Assembly (NCBI GenBank): GCA_018645325.1
Contig: JABGOU010000004.1
Coordinates: 62,001-126,000, forward strand
Source: Desulfobacula sp.
Lineage (GTDB): Bacteria; Desulfobacterota; Desulfobacteria; Desulfobacterales; Desulfobacteraceae
Length of the DNA: 64,000 bases
Reading direction: 5' to 3'
Numbering within the stretch: position 1 is the stretch's first letter; the number at the start of each line of letters is the position of its first letter. Shown one piece after another: positions 17,193 to 25,559 of this stretch. The notes beneath the pieces are model-generated. The model was not told the origin of the DNA and made no database searches. It saw nothing but the letters and a program-made list of their open reading frames with translations. Made by a program: the position numbers and the translations under genes.

Positions 17193-17744
17193 ATGGAAAG
17201 ATTCCCCATAGTACTTACCGCCATTTTAATGATTGCCATATTTACAATCATACCTGTGTCAAAGACTCTGGCAGCTAAAGATCCGTTCCTTGACGCAGGG
17301 TTTATTCAGGCAAGAAAGCAAATCCCTGCTTTGAAATTCACTTTGGAAGACCTTGATGGCAAACAAGTACAATTTACGGATTTCCGCGGAAAAGTTGTTC
17401 TTCTTTTTTTCTGGACAACCTGGTGAAGTTGGTGCCGGAAGGAGTTTCCTTCCCTGATTAATATTTATAACAAATTTAAGGATAAAGATTTTGTTATTAT
17501 TGGTATTGATATAGAAGAAAAAAAAGCACTTGTAAAAAAATATGTCGACAAAACAGGTATTGCCTTTCCTATCCTTTTAGATGCTGAAGGCCAGGTTGCT
17601 CGTGATTATGGTATCCGTGGAACCCCTGCCCATTTCCTGATTAATCGTAAAGGTGATATTAAAGCATACGCTCCAGGGTATAAAGACTGGAAAAATAAAA
17701 AAAGCCGAAACCTTATTGAATTCATGATTAATGAAACCGATTAA
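17193..17744 (+). CDS. TlpA-like thioredoxin with selenocysteine (UxxC) read through TGA
   Basis: A 183-residue frame interrupted only by TGA at 17424-17426 (residue 78). Before it the frame reads FFWTTW and after it SWCRKEFPSL, so Sec78-Ser-Trp-Cys81 falls exactly on the CxxC of TlpA proteins (compare FWTTWCPDCVDEMP at 11949). The frame stays open to a TAA at 17742 and keeps VIIGIDIEEK and the RGTPAHF cis-Pro loop. A SECIS-like hairpin begins 10 nt after the TGA. N-terminal signal or anchor segment at residues 7-26. AAGGAG at the start. Standard gene callers would cut it at 77 aa. Confidence 0.85.
17424..17453 (+). promoter_or_regulatory. Sec codon and SECIS-like hairpin
   Basis: TGA at 17424-17426, then GGAAGG (17437-17442), loop AGTTT, CCTTCC (17448-17453), a perfect 6-bp stem. 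The loop carries a G in its second position, 17 nt past the TGA, within the range usual for bacterial SECIS elements inside the coding region. Confidence 0.75.
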
Positions 17745-17788
17745 TTGAAGTTAAAATTTTGCTTGTGAATAAATTCAAAAAGGGTGAT

Positions 17789-19768
17789 ATGATTTTTCTA
17801 AGCAAAGCCTTTTGCCAGATCAAGTATGTCCTTTTGTTGTCAGTAATTTGCATGGCAGGGTTAGCAAGCTCGGCACAGGCATACACTGCAATGGAAACAA
17901 AAGGATACAAGATTCAGGTGTTTACTGATCCTGATCCTCTGAAAGCCCAAAAAGAAAGTCTGATAACACTCAAAATTTTACGAACAAGGGATAAGACTCC
18001 TGTTGTGGGCGAACCGATCAACGTAAGTATCAATCATATCACTGATGCTTCAAATGACGATAAATTGGAAAGAGATCATCTGCCAGGCCTGGAAAAAACA
18101 GGCAAAACAGATATATTTGGCAACTATGAATTAAAAACCATTTTTCATAAAACAGGGTTGTACCAGATTAAGGCCCAGCTGCTTTCTTCTGATATGAATG
18201 ATTCAGAAAAAGGAATTTCAATGGGTTTTGTCCTTAAGGTCAACCCTTCTGACAATCCGGGTTTAAGAATGATATTTATCTTGTTTTTAATTTTGGTCAT
18301 TACATGTGTCGGTATTGTTTTAATTAAATTTAAAATTAAGAATCCTGGTACATTTGGAATCAATTTTCTGGATAGCCCTATAATTAAACAAATTTTTCAA
18401 ACCAGCTATATTCAACCCTTTGTCCAGATTATTTTGCTGATCTTTCTTTTTATCCTCATTTTCCTGGCCTTTTTTGACATCCAGGATTCAGCAAAAAACC
18501 TTTCAGTAATCATCATATGGACAATATGGTGGGCTGGGATTATTTTTGCCTTTGTACTGGCCGGACGTCTCTGGTGTTTTATGTGTCCTGTGGGGGCTGT
18601 TTCCGAATGGGTATCCAGGATTTTTCAACCTCTCAGGGCATTTCCGGCCAGCCTTCAGAACATGTGGATTGCAAATACCCTGTTTGTTTTTCTGACATGG
18701 CTGGATATCCAGATCGGTGTAGTCAGGAACCCTCTGGTTACAGGGCTGCTTCTGACCGCTGTTATTATTGCTGCTGCAATCTCTGGTCTCGTGTATCAAC
18801 GAAGGACATTTTGCAGGTATATATGTCCCATTGGCGGACTCATCGGAATATATTCCTTGTTCTCTCCAATTGAATTACGGTCAAAAGATCTTGAAATCTG
18901 CAGACTACACAAACGAAAAGACTGTTATGTAGGAAATAAAAACGGCCTGGGCTGCCCTATGTTTGAACTGGTCCCGGAGATAGACAACAACAAGGCATGT
19001 AATTTCTGTGGAGAGTGTATCAAATCATGTCCAAAAGATAACATATCCATAAGAGTCCGGTCATTTTTCAAGGATGCCTGGGAAACTAAAAAAAAGTCCC
19101 TGGATGATACCGTCTTTATCGTGGTGCTCGTGGGGCTGGCAATATTTGTGACCGGTGACATGCTGGAACCCTGGTCCGTTTGGATAGAATCTGCCATGAA
19201 ATTCTTTCCGGCAGACCTTTTAGGCATACAATATCAATATGTTATTGAAGTATTGACAAAATCCTTTCTCTATTTTCTTATCTCATTGTTTCTCATCCCG
19301 GGTCTGGTTCTTATCTCTGCAGCAGTTTCAAACCTTCTGGCTGGAAAGGAAAATCACAATAGCCTGAAACAGACATTCATCACATTTGGATTTATGTTTA
19401 TCCCTGTGGGACTTTCCATGCATCTTGCCCACAACTTAGGCCACCTGCTGAACGAATCTGCCAAAGTCATACCTTCCCTGCAAAGGACTATCAATAAATA
19501 TCTGCCATTTGATTCAGGAGAACCAGACTGGCAAATAGCGGCCGTTTCACTGGCAGATCCCTTGTTTATTTATTGGATGCAAATGACACTTTTTCTGGTC
19601 TTTTACGGGTTTTCCATTCTGGCCGGATACAGACTGGCTATAAAAAATTACTCCAGTCCGCAAACAGCTTTCAGGGCTTTAATCCCAATGATTTTTATGG
19701 TTGCGGTCCTGATGGCGGTCAATATATACCTGCTCAACCTGCCCATGGCACCACGGCATATCCATTAG
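17789..19768 (+). CDS. NosR/NapH-like membrane polyferredoxin with YtkA/FixH-like exported domain
   Basis: About 659 aa. Signal or anchor helix, a periplasmic beta domain (about residues 35-160, LITLKILRTRDKTPVVGEPINV), then multiple TM helices with CxxxCP motifs (LWCFMCPVGAVSEW, FCRYICPIGGLIG) and a 4Fe-4S motif CNFCGECIKSCPKDNISIR. It shares its core with the CuA fusion at 9991 but carries a different N-terminal domain. The start at 17789 is chosen because AAGGG precedes it. An upstream TTG at 17759 is possible. It sits between the selenothioredoxin and PCYCGC genes and probably moves electrons across the membrane. Confidence 0.82.
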   Translation: MIFLSKAFCQIKYVLLLSVICMAGLASSAQAYTAMETKGYKIQVFTDPDPLKAQKESLITLKILRTRDKTPVVGEPINVSINHITDASNDDKLERDHLPGLEKTGKTDIFGNYELKTIFHKTGLYQIKAQLLSSDMNDSEKGISMGFVLKVNPSDNPGLRMIFILFLILVITCVGIVLIKFKIKNPGTFGINFLDSPIIKQIFQTSYIQPFVQIILLIFLFILIFLAFFDIQDSAKNLSVIIIWTIWWAGIIFAFVLAGRLWCFMCPVGAVSEWVSRIFQPLRAFPASLQNMWIANTLFVFLTWLDIQIGVVRNPLVTGLLLTAVIIAAAISGLVYQRRTFCRYICPIGGLIGIYSLFSPIELRSKDLEICRLHKRKDCYVGNKNGLGCPMFELVPEIDNNKACNFCGECIKSCPKDNISIRVRSFFKDAWETKKKSLDDTVFIVVLVGLAIFVTGDMLEPWSVWIESAMKFFPADLLGIQYQYVIEVLTKSFLYFLISLFLIPGLVLISAAVSNLLAGKENHNSLKQTFITFGFMFIPVGLSMHLAHNLGHLLNESAKVIPSLQRTINKYLPFDSGEPDWQIAAVSLADPLFIYWMQMTLFLVFYGFSILAGYRLAIKNYSSPQTAFRALIPMIFMVAVLMAVNIYLLNLPMAPRHIH

Positions 19769-19811
19769 ACAATTTTTAAAAATATTAGTTTTACAATAAA
19801 GGAGAATGACA

Positions 19812-20315
19812 ATGAGTAAGAAAAATACAAAAAAAAGGATAGCAAAGAAAAACAAGATACCGGCCAAAAGCAATACAAAGAAAATTGCATTTATCATCAT
19901 TACAGGATTGGCACTATTGGTGGGTGGTATTTTTTCCTATGATTTCATAAATAAAAGCAATACCGCTGAAAAATCCATCGTCAAAAAGGCTGCCGCCATG
20001 TCAGACCCCTCGATTTTGAGAGGCGGAGAGAAAGGACCGACACTTTCACCGGCAAAATTCACAGGTAATGTTGCAAGGGCTTATAAAATTGCAGAACAAA
20101 ATCCAGTGTTGCTGGACAGCATGTATTGTTATTGCAATTGTAAAGAATCCATTGGACACAAAAGCCTTTTGAGCTGTTATGCAGACAACCATGCCGTTTC
20201 CTGCGGCATATGCCAGGACCAGGCATTTTTTGCCCTTTCCCAATATCAAAGCGGTAAGAACATCATTGAAGTTCGTAAAGCCGTGGATGCAAAATTCTGG
20301 AGGCCCTTGAGCTAG
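19812..20315 (+). CDS. PCYCGC-like Cys-rich membrane-anchored protein
   Basis: 167 aa. Lys-rich N-terminus, one TM segment (about residues 25-43), then a conserved cysteine block: MYCYCNCKESIGHKSLLSC and SCGICQDQAFFALSQYQSG. This matches the PCYCGC-motif family, exported proteins of unproven function often found near copper or respiratory genes. The start at 19812 is chosen because GGAG lies 7 nt upstream. Third and last gene of the unit from 17193. Confidence 0.75.
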   Translation: MSKKNTKKRIAKKNKIPAKSNTKKIAFIIITGLALLVGGIFSYDFINKSNTAEKSIVKKAAAMSDPSILRGGEKGPTLSPAKFTGNVARAYKIAEQNPVLLDSMYCYCNCKESIGHKSLLSCYADNHAVSCGICQDQAFFALSQYQSGKNIIEVRKAVDAKFWRPLS

Positions 20316-20420
20316 AAAAAATAAAAATTATTGATAATAATTCCATTCAGATTTATTGTAGAAGAAATATTTGCAATATAACCCTTCAATTTCAAAAAAT
20401 TTGATATGAGACAATAGATT

Positions 20421-21561
20421 ATGGCCGCAAACGATGGCACAATGTTCAAACCCGGAACACTGATTGACGATATGAGACCATCGGGAAAGGAGCTATGGGT
20501 GAGGTCTATCGGGCCCATCAGATCAATCTCAAACGGGATGTAGCCATAAAAACCATATCTGAAGAGATGTTGCAGGAACTGGAAGATGATCCTGAAGAGT
20601 TGGAGATGGCTTTAAAACGCTTTCAGCGTGAAGTTCAGACAATGGCTCAGGTTCGCCATCAAAATATTTTAAATATTTTTGACTATGGCGTGCAGAAAAA
20701 AGGAAAAAGCGATCGGCCCGATCAGACAAGAGCGATTGAATATATTGTGATGGAGTACATCCCTGGTGACTCCCTGAGATTTACCATGTCTGATGATGGA
20801 CGGGATGACGATCCAGATCTCTATGCATCCTGGATTGAATCCTATTTTCTTGCGATACTCGATGGGTTTGAGGCCATGCATCACCACAATATTTTCCACA
20901 GAGATCTGAAAAAAAGGAAAGTTCCTTTCTTAAAACACCGCTTCTTTATATTGACGAAAATAAAATCAGCAATTACCTGTTCGTGGATTTCCTTAATGCA
21001 ATCAAAAATTATCTTGTTGTCGAAAACGGAATTATTAAGCATAACGATATTGTTATTTTTTATCTTGGGTCCAGCACAAGCGAAGAAGGTCAGATTATCT
21101 ACCAGCATGAACGGTTTCATTTAAAGAATCATGACCAGGCGGGTAACCCTGTAACCCGGGTTAGTTATCACGGGGCCATGGAATACGCTAATTATTATGG
21201 CAGAACATTGCTGACTGAACCTGAATGGAGATTTTCCTATGGGTTTCACCTGGAAAGATATAAAAAAAATCAACCTTTAGAAGACAAAAAAAAGCCCGAA
21301 CCCTCTATGTCTGAGATGCACGGAACCTCACATGACAAACCAGAGTTGAAAGAGATTAGAATCCTGGACGGAATGGGCCTAAAAATTAAGGAATGGATTC
21401 GTATTGAAAAAACAGACAAATCTAATCAGAGTGAAGACATTAACCTTATTTCCGGGTTTATAGGTTCAAATCAAATGAAAGTCGATTCAGAGCCTTCTTT
21501 GAGGCAGCCCTGGGAAGGCCTTTCAGATGTTGGCTTCAGAACAAAGATCCGTATAAGATAG
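20421..21561 (+). pseudogene. Broken Ser/Thr kinase-FGE-sulfatase fusion gene
   Basis: The frame starts MAANDGTMFKPGTLIDD, then one missing base near 20471 shifts it. The next frame restores YETIGKGAMGEVYRAHQ (Gly-loop) and reads AIKTI...YIVMEYIPGDSL to HRDLK near 20910. There the kinase stops: the C-lobe, including DFG, is gone. Sequence resumes in a third frame (SSFLKTPLLYIDE...) and runs into an FGE-sulfatase domain, with RVSYHGAMEYANYYGRTLLTEPEWRF split below limit as VSYHGAMEYANYYG and TLLTEPEWRF, ending VGFRTKIRIR. The two shifts and the internal deletion mark it as dead. Confidence 0.8.
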
Positions 21562-21579
21562 CTTTGGAATATAAGTTCA

Positions 21580-22353
21580 ATGACAGCAGATTCAAAAAAA
21601 AACTTCGATTATCAAACCCTTGTTTTAAATACCAGACAGATAGCGTCTTTCGCAAGATCCCAAAGAGGTGTCACAAGAAAAGAAAATTAAGATAGATTCC
21701 TAGTAAAAGCATTGCGGGAAGAAGCGGTTATCGCAGTTTTGGCTGACGGTATGGGCGGACCGGCTAGTGGTGAAATTGCAGCCCAGATGGCAATTTCAAA
21801 TTTTGAAGAAATTCAAGATATAGACCATGGTAAGGAATTGGATTTTTTAAAAGAGCAGTTTTTAAAATCTGACAAAAGGATTTTACAGACTGCAAACCAG
21901 AATCCAGATATTGAGGCCATGGGGACGACACTGATTGCTGTTTTTATTAAAAACCAAAAAGCATATTGGTCCCATGTAGGAGACTCCAGGCTCTTTCTTC
22001 TCCGAAAAACCAGGCTTAAACAAATAACAAAAGACCAGACTTTTGCCAGGTTTTTGTTTAATGAGGGAGAAATAACCAAAGAACAAATCCCCACACATTA
22101 TTCGCAGTATATTCTGGATCAATGCATAGGCCATGGAGACTGTGAACCGGAAACCGGCTCATTTCTGCTTAAAAAAAATGATTTTTTAATATTATCCACA
22201 GATGGACTTCATAAGGTTCTTGATCAAAAAAAAATGAAAGATCTTTTAAGTTTTGATGTCTCTATAAAAACAAAGACAGAAAAATTATTTCAAAAGGTAT
22301 TAGAAGTTAAAGGGAATGATGATATAAGTGTTATAATTTTACACGTTTTATAA
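21580..22353 (+). pseudogene. PP2C-type phosphatase gene with nonsense mutation
   Basis: Starts MTADSKKNFDYQTLVL and would read RKEN-stop-DRFLVK, where PP2C enzymes have NEDR. TAA at 21688-21690 therefore looks like a GAA-to-TAA change. After it the frame runs uninterrupted through the metal-site motif LADGMGGPASGEIAA, MGTTLIAVF, WSHVGDSRLFLL, LSTDGLHKV and NDDISVIIL. A TTG at 21712 could start a shortened protein, but it would lack the first metal-binding strand. It belongs with the broken kinase gene just upstream, and both have decayed together. Confidence 0.75.
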
Positions 22354-22359
22354 CAGGAT

Positions 22360-22596
22360 TTAACCACTTCCAAACAAGGGTTTCCAGTCAGGCACTATAT
22401 CACCCTTTTTTGCATTTTTTGTGTTTAAAACAAGAACTTGAATTTTGGATCCTGAAAGGCATGATTTGCAGTTATTTGATTTTTCAGAACCACATCCTGA
22501 ACAGGCATTTTTCCGATCCATGATAACATTGGCAAATCCATTCTTATTTAAAGATGTGACAAGCCCCCTTGCATGCATCATTTTTTTATTACTCAT
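22360..22596 (-). CDS. Short RseC/MucC-like cysteine protein
   Basis: 78 aa. Start at 22596 with GAGGTG 7 nt upstream. It begins MSNKKMMHARGLVTSLNKNG and contains the four-Cys block CSGCGSEKSNNCKSC, as in the N-terminal domain of RseC/MucC (SoxR-reducing, sigma-E-related) proteins. The usual two TM helices of that family are missing and the protein ends soon after KKGDIV. It is either a soluble variant or truncated. It has a very good sigma-54 promoter and two upstream repeats, so it probably belongs to the metal/redox regulon. Confidence 0.6.
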   Translation of the reverse strand: MSNKKMMHARGLVTSLNKNGFANVIMDRKNACSGCGSEKSNNCKSCLSGSKIQVLVLNTKNAKKGDIVPDWKPLFGSG

Positions 22597-22658
22597 GGAT
22601 AACACCTCTTTTATTAAAATATTAATAATTTCTGTTTTATAATTTCTGATTAATAAAC

Positions 22659-22674
22659 TGCACAATAGATGCCA
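22659..22674 (-). promoter_or_regulatory. Sigma-54 promoter for the RseC-like gene
   Basis: Minus strand TGGCATCTATTGTGCA: exact GG-N10-GC. About 63 bp upstream of the start codon at 22596. Confidence 0.78.
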
Positions 22675-22770
22675 GAAAGAGTCAATCCTGATAACCATTT
22701 GTAATCATTCAATTTTATACACTTTTAAGATTTGGAGTTTTTAAAAGAAATTTTTAAGGAATGTACAGAT

Positions 22771-22808
22771 GGATAATAATTATCCAGAACACTGGATGAT
22801 TATTATCC
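22771..22808. promoter_or_regulatory. Paired TGGATAA-type upstream inverted repeats
   Basis: GGATAATAATTATCC (22771-22785, perfect) and GGATGATTATTATCC (22794-22808), centres 23 bp apart. They lie about 100-135 bp upstream of the sigma-54 promoter at 22659-22674 and just past the stop of the next gene. Confidence 0.7.
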
Positions 22809-22838
22809 ACCCTTAACGTTTAAAACAATTATTTCCAA

Positions 22839-23195
22839 TCAGTTGACTGTTATAACAACCTTTGCCGATTTTTTCCCACCTGTAACTTTGAGGCTGTAAC
22901 TTCCAGGAGGCACATTATCGGGAATTTTTAAAATTTGTTCAAAATCGTCTTTTGAAACAGTATGTTCGCCTAAGTCGTATTTCCCAAACATGCCCTTTAG
23001 TTCAAAACCGGCCTTATCAGTACCTGTTAGGCCCTGTACAGAAACCGTGACTTCGGTACCTGATTTAACAGACAAAGAAGCAGGTACAATACTTGTTTTG
23101 TCACCATGTGCCAGGGCCTGTGTTACAGGAAAAGTAAAAAAGCCTATAATGGCCGCAGTTGTGATCAGCATTGTGGCACTTAAAAGTTTATTCAT
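22839..23195 (-). CDS. Small exported Ig-like protein
   Basis: 118 aa with a signal peptide ending near ALAHG. The mature part is beta-rich (ASLSVKSGTEVTVSVQG...PPGSYSLKVTGGKKSAKVVITVN) and begins with His just after the likely cleavage site, as in CopC-like copper proteins, though no CopC ligand set is clear. Ribosome site GGAGG. It lies 18 bp after the cytochrome b gene, the last gene of that operon. Function unknown; periplasmic, possibly metal-linked. Confidence 0.6.
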   Translation of the reverse strand: MNKLLSATMLITTAAIIGFFTFPVTQALAHGDKTSIVPASLSVKSGTEVTVSVQGLTGTDKAGFELKGMFGKYDLGEHTVSKDDFEQILKIPDNVPPGSYSLKVTGGKKSAKVVITVN

Positions 23196-23213
23196 ATGGA
23201 TTCCTCCTTTGGG

Positions 23214-24236
23214 TTACATATGGCTCATAACGGGTGACAAATAGGTCATAACCATCATTACAAACCATATAATAAGTGCGATTATTGTTATTATATTCAC
23301 AGTTTTAAGAATTGTTTTTTCTTTGGAAATGATCATTGAAAAAATCGGAACCGACAAAAGGTAGGCACCAACCAGAATTGATCCTATAAGAATTCCAGAA
23401 ATTCCCATGACCGACTCAATGGGATAAAAAATCCAGAATGGCCAGGGCGGTTTTGTAATTTCTATTCCAGCCTTAGGTGCATGACCCAGTTCGGGTGCAA
23501 TTACAATTGCCAACACAACAAGAACAGCCATGAGTACAAGACTAAAAATCGTCAGTTTTTTTGTGTGACCCAAAAACGTATTTCCCTGTTTCAGGCTCTC
23601 AGCATATTGATTTTCGCTCTGGTATGGCCGGGGCGATATACCCAGTTTCTTGATTAAAAAAGCATGGGTCACAATAAGAAAAATAAACAAAATGGGGAAA
23701 ATTCCAATGTGCAGGGCATAGAATCTGGACAGCATGGGTGTGGACAAGGTAAAATCTTCTAAAAATATGTTCCCCAATGGACCCAGCAGTTTGTTCAAAG
23801 CAATAAAATGGGACAATCCTTCGTAACCTTCCTGGTCCCATTTGAGAACCGTTCCTGTAAAATAAATCTGAAAGGTTATAAAAAGCAAGCCCACACCGAT
23901 CAAATATGTGAAAACTCTCGGGGGACGGTAGGCCCCGGTCAAAAGTACCCGTACCATATGAACAATTAAAATTGCAAATCCAAGATTCGCACTCCAATAA
24001 TGCAGGGAACGGATAAATTTAAGCCATGGTATAAAATTTATATAACGTACACTGTCGTAAGCTGTAACCGGCGATGGAGAATAGAACTGGGTCATAACAA
24101 ATCCAGTGACAAAAGTTATTAAAAAGCAAAAACCGGCAAGACCTCCAAAAAGATACGCAAAAGAGTTTGCGTGATCGGGAACAGGATAATCAAAATCTGA
24201 AAACCCAAAAAATTTTTTCCAGCTTATTTTTTCCAT
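23214..24236 (-). CDS. Stand-alone cytochrome b (b6-type) membrane protein
   Basis: 340 aa with about 8 TM helices. Two heme-b ligand pairs are visible: His79-x13-His93 and His176-x14-His191, the latter being the b6-type spacing. A later segment KPPWPFWIFYPIE sits where bc complexes have the PEWY quinol-site loop. A typical bc or b6f operon would also encode a Rieske protein and a cytochrome c, and neither is present. The neighbours are YHS, SHOCT and an exported protein. GGAGG precedes the start by 5 nt. It may pass quinol electrons to a periplasmic cupredoxin or cytochrome. Confidence 0.88.
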   Translation of the reverse strand: MEKISWKKFFGFSDFDYPVPDHANSFAYLFGGLAGFCFLITFVTGFVMTQFYSPSPVTAYDSVRYINFIPWLKFIRSLHYWSANLGFAILIVHMVRVLLTGAYRPPRVFTYLIGVGLLFITFQIYFTGTVLKWDQEGYEGLSHFIALNKLLGPLGNIFLEDFTLSTPMLSRFYALHIGIFPILFIFLIVTHAFLIKKLGISPRPYQSENQYAESLKQGNTFLGHTKKLTIFSLVLMAVLVVLAIVIAPELGHAPKAGIEITKPPWPFWIFYPIESVMGISGILIGSILVGAYLLSVPIFSMIISKEKTILKTVNIITIIALIIWFVMMVMTYLSPVMSHM

Positions 24237-24298
24237 AGTACCTCCGTTGTAATCTATGCAACCAATTATAGATTATCTTTGCATGATTAAGTCTTCAT

Positions 24299-24637
24299 CT
24301 AATCGGCAATGACTTGTTGTTTTAATTCAAATTCATCGATATCGATTTCACCCCTTGCAAACCGGTCTTTTAAAATCTCGGAAGCACTTGTCTGCATTTC
24401 ATTAAAACGATTTTCACATTGGGGCAGATTTAAAACCCAGCGAATAACAAGAATGAGAATTCCCAACACAAGACCCCAGAACAAAAACATGATCCAGCCC
24501 ATACTTGTGCCTGTTTCCATCATATGATACCCCACAACCATTGCCCCTTGATCAGGCCAATTCGCAAAAGATGCGCCACTGCTTAAAAGGGAAAATAATA
24601 GAAAAAGAAAAAAGATTAATAATATATTTTTAATCAT
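24299..24637 (-). CDS. Membrane protein with C-terminal SHOCT domain (paralog 2)
   Basis: 112 aa from the ATG at 24637 (GGAGG 5 nt upstream; a GTG at 24643 is less likely). Signal segment, a Met/His-rich stretch (GAMVVGYHMMETGTSMGW), one TM helix and a SHOCT tail (ILKDRFARGEIDIDEFELKQQVI). Same architecture as the protein at 9112-9450. It lies between the YHS and cytochrome b genes. Confidence 0.75.
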   Translation of the reverse strand: MIKNILLIFFLFLLFSLLSSGASFANWPDQGAMVVGYHMMETGTSMGWIMFLFWGLVLGILILVIRWVLNLPQCENRFNEMQTSASEILKDRFARGEIDIDEFELKQQVIAD

Positions 24638-24694
24638 GTGCACCTCCTTAAATTAGAACCCCGGTAGTTTCTGACCACAAAGGTTTCATGATTT

Positions 24695-24955
24695 TTAATC
24701 GCAACATTGGGGTTTACCCTTGGTAACCTTGTTCAGACGTCTAAGATAATTATTCCACCATCTTCTCAGAAAGGATATATTCTCTTTTTGATAGGCTTCA
24801 GGTGATTTTTCAAATGCGTCGCGACAATTGGGTGCACAAAAATAATATTTGTGATTGTTAAAACTATAAGTGATTGCATCATTTCCAGAGGAGACGTCCA
24901 TTCCACATACAGGGTCTTTATGCTTTTGGTTATTGTTTGTGTTTAAATGAGTCAT
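24695..24955 (-). CDS. YHS-domain metal-binding protein
   Basis: 86 aa cytoplasmic protein. YHS/TRASH-like signature: DPVCGMDVSSGNDAITYSF, then YYFCAPNCRDAFEKSPEAY, typical of domains that bind copper and other soft metals and are often fused to copper ATPases. A C-terminal Arg/Lys-rich tail ends CCD. Strong AAGGAGG. First gene of the operon 24955 to 22839, directly after a near-consensus sigma-54 promoter. Confidence 0.8.
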   Translation of the reverse strand: MTHLNTNNNQKHKDPVCGMDVSSGNDAITYSFNNHKYYFCAPNCRDAFEKSPEAYQKENISFLRRWWNNYLRRLNKVTKGKPQCCD

Positions 24956-24995
24956 GATTAATCCTCCTTATTAATATTGGCTTTACATATAAGTT

Positions 24996-25011
24996 AGCAA
25001 AACCCGTGCCA
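24996..25011 (-). promoter_or_regulatory. Sigma-54 promoter for the YHS-SHOCT-cytochrome b operon
   Basis: Minus strand TGGCACGGGTTTTGCT matches the consensus TGGCACG-N4-TTGCW in full. About 41 bp upstream of the YHS start. Confidence 0.88.
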
Positions 25012-25098
25012 ATTAGAAGATTGTTTTCATAACTATCCGATTTTAAAACATTATCAATATTTTTAGAAATTTAATATCTACTGGATCAGGCCTATGGT

Positions 25099-25113
25099 GG
25101 ATAAATTTTATAC
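25099..25113. promoter_or_regulatory. TGGATAA-type upstream inverted repeat
   Basis: TGGATAAATTTTATAC, one base from a perfect GGATAA-N3-TTATCC. About 95 bp upstream of the promoter at 24996-25011. Confidence 0.55.
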
Positions 25114-25269
25114 AAAAAAAATCGTTTTTTTCATAACAGGCTACGGGAAATAATATCTTGGTTTTAAAATGAATTCTTGCAAATCAGCATCTTGATTACT
25201 TTAATAGCCTACCATTAGATCAAGGTAATTGTCATAATTTTAATTAATTTAAAAAAACTGATATGCATT

Positions 25270-25541
25270 GACCCGATATTAAGCATTAACAATGATAGAA
25301 CCAAACATGTTTTCGTGATGGCTGCCGCATATCGCATTGCAGGCAAAGGTAAAGGTGCCTTGCTTATCTGCAATAAAAGAAATAATCTGGGGCTTGCCCG
25401 GTCAGATCAAAGACTTTTGCATCCTTTGGAATTTTATCATTCCAGATATTTTGGTCATATGATGATATGCCAAAAGGCAATGCAACAAGGACAAATATCA
25501 CCATTGCAAAATATATTAGATCTGCTTTTTTATTATCCATG
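25270..25541 (-). pseudogene. Decayed CuA cupredoxin copy
   Basis: Closely matches both ends of the intact gene at 15826-16290 but lacks 203 bp in the middle. In the intact gene the missing block is bounded by the direct repeats TGCCCGG at 15942 and 16145. Here a single TGCCCGG remains near 25397. 203 is not a multiple of three, so the frame is lost. The N-terminal TM segment and the copper-binding C-terminal part are both still readable. Confidence 0.82.
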
Positions 25542-25559
25542 TGTAAACGTCTCTTTTTA

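Noticed and set aside
9991-20315. A nitrous oxide reductase (nos) cluster
   Set aside because: NosR/NapH-like and CuA domains are present, but no NosZ, NosD, NosF or NosY-type gene is in the window.
21688-21690. Possible recoding or Sec-like readthrough in the PP2C gene
   Set aside because: The codon is TAA, not TGA, there is no hairpin after it, and it replaces the Glu of NEDR by a one-base change. With the broken kinase next to it, decay is the better reading.
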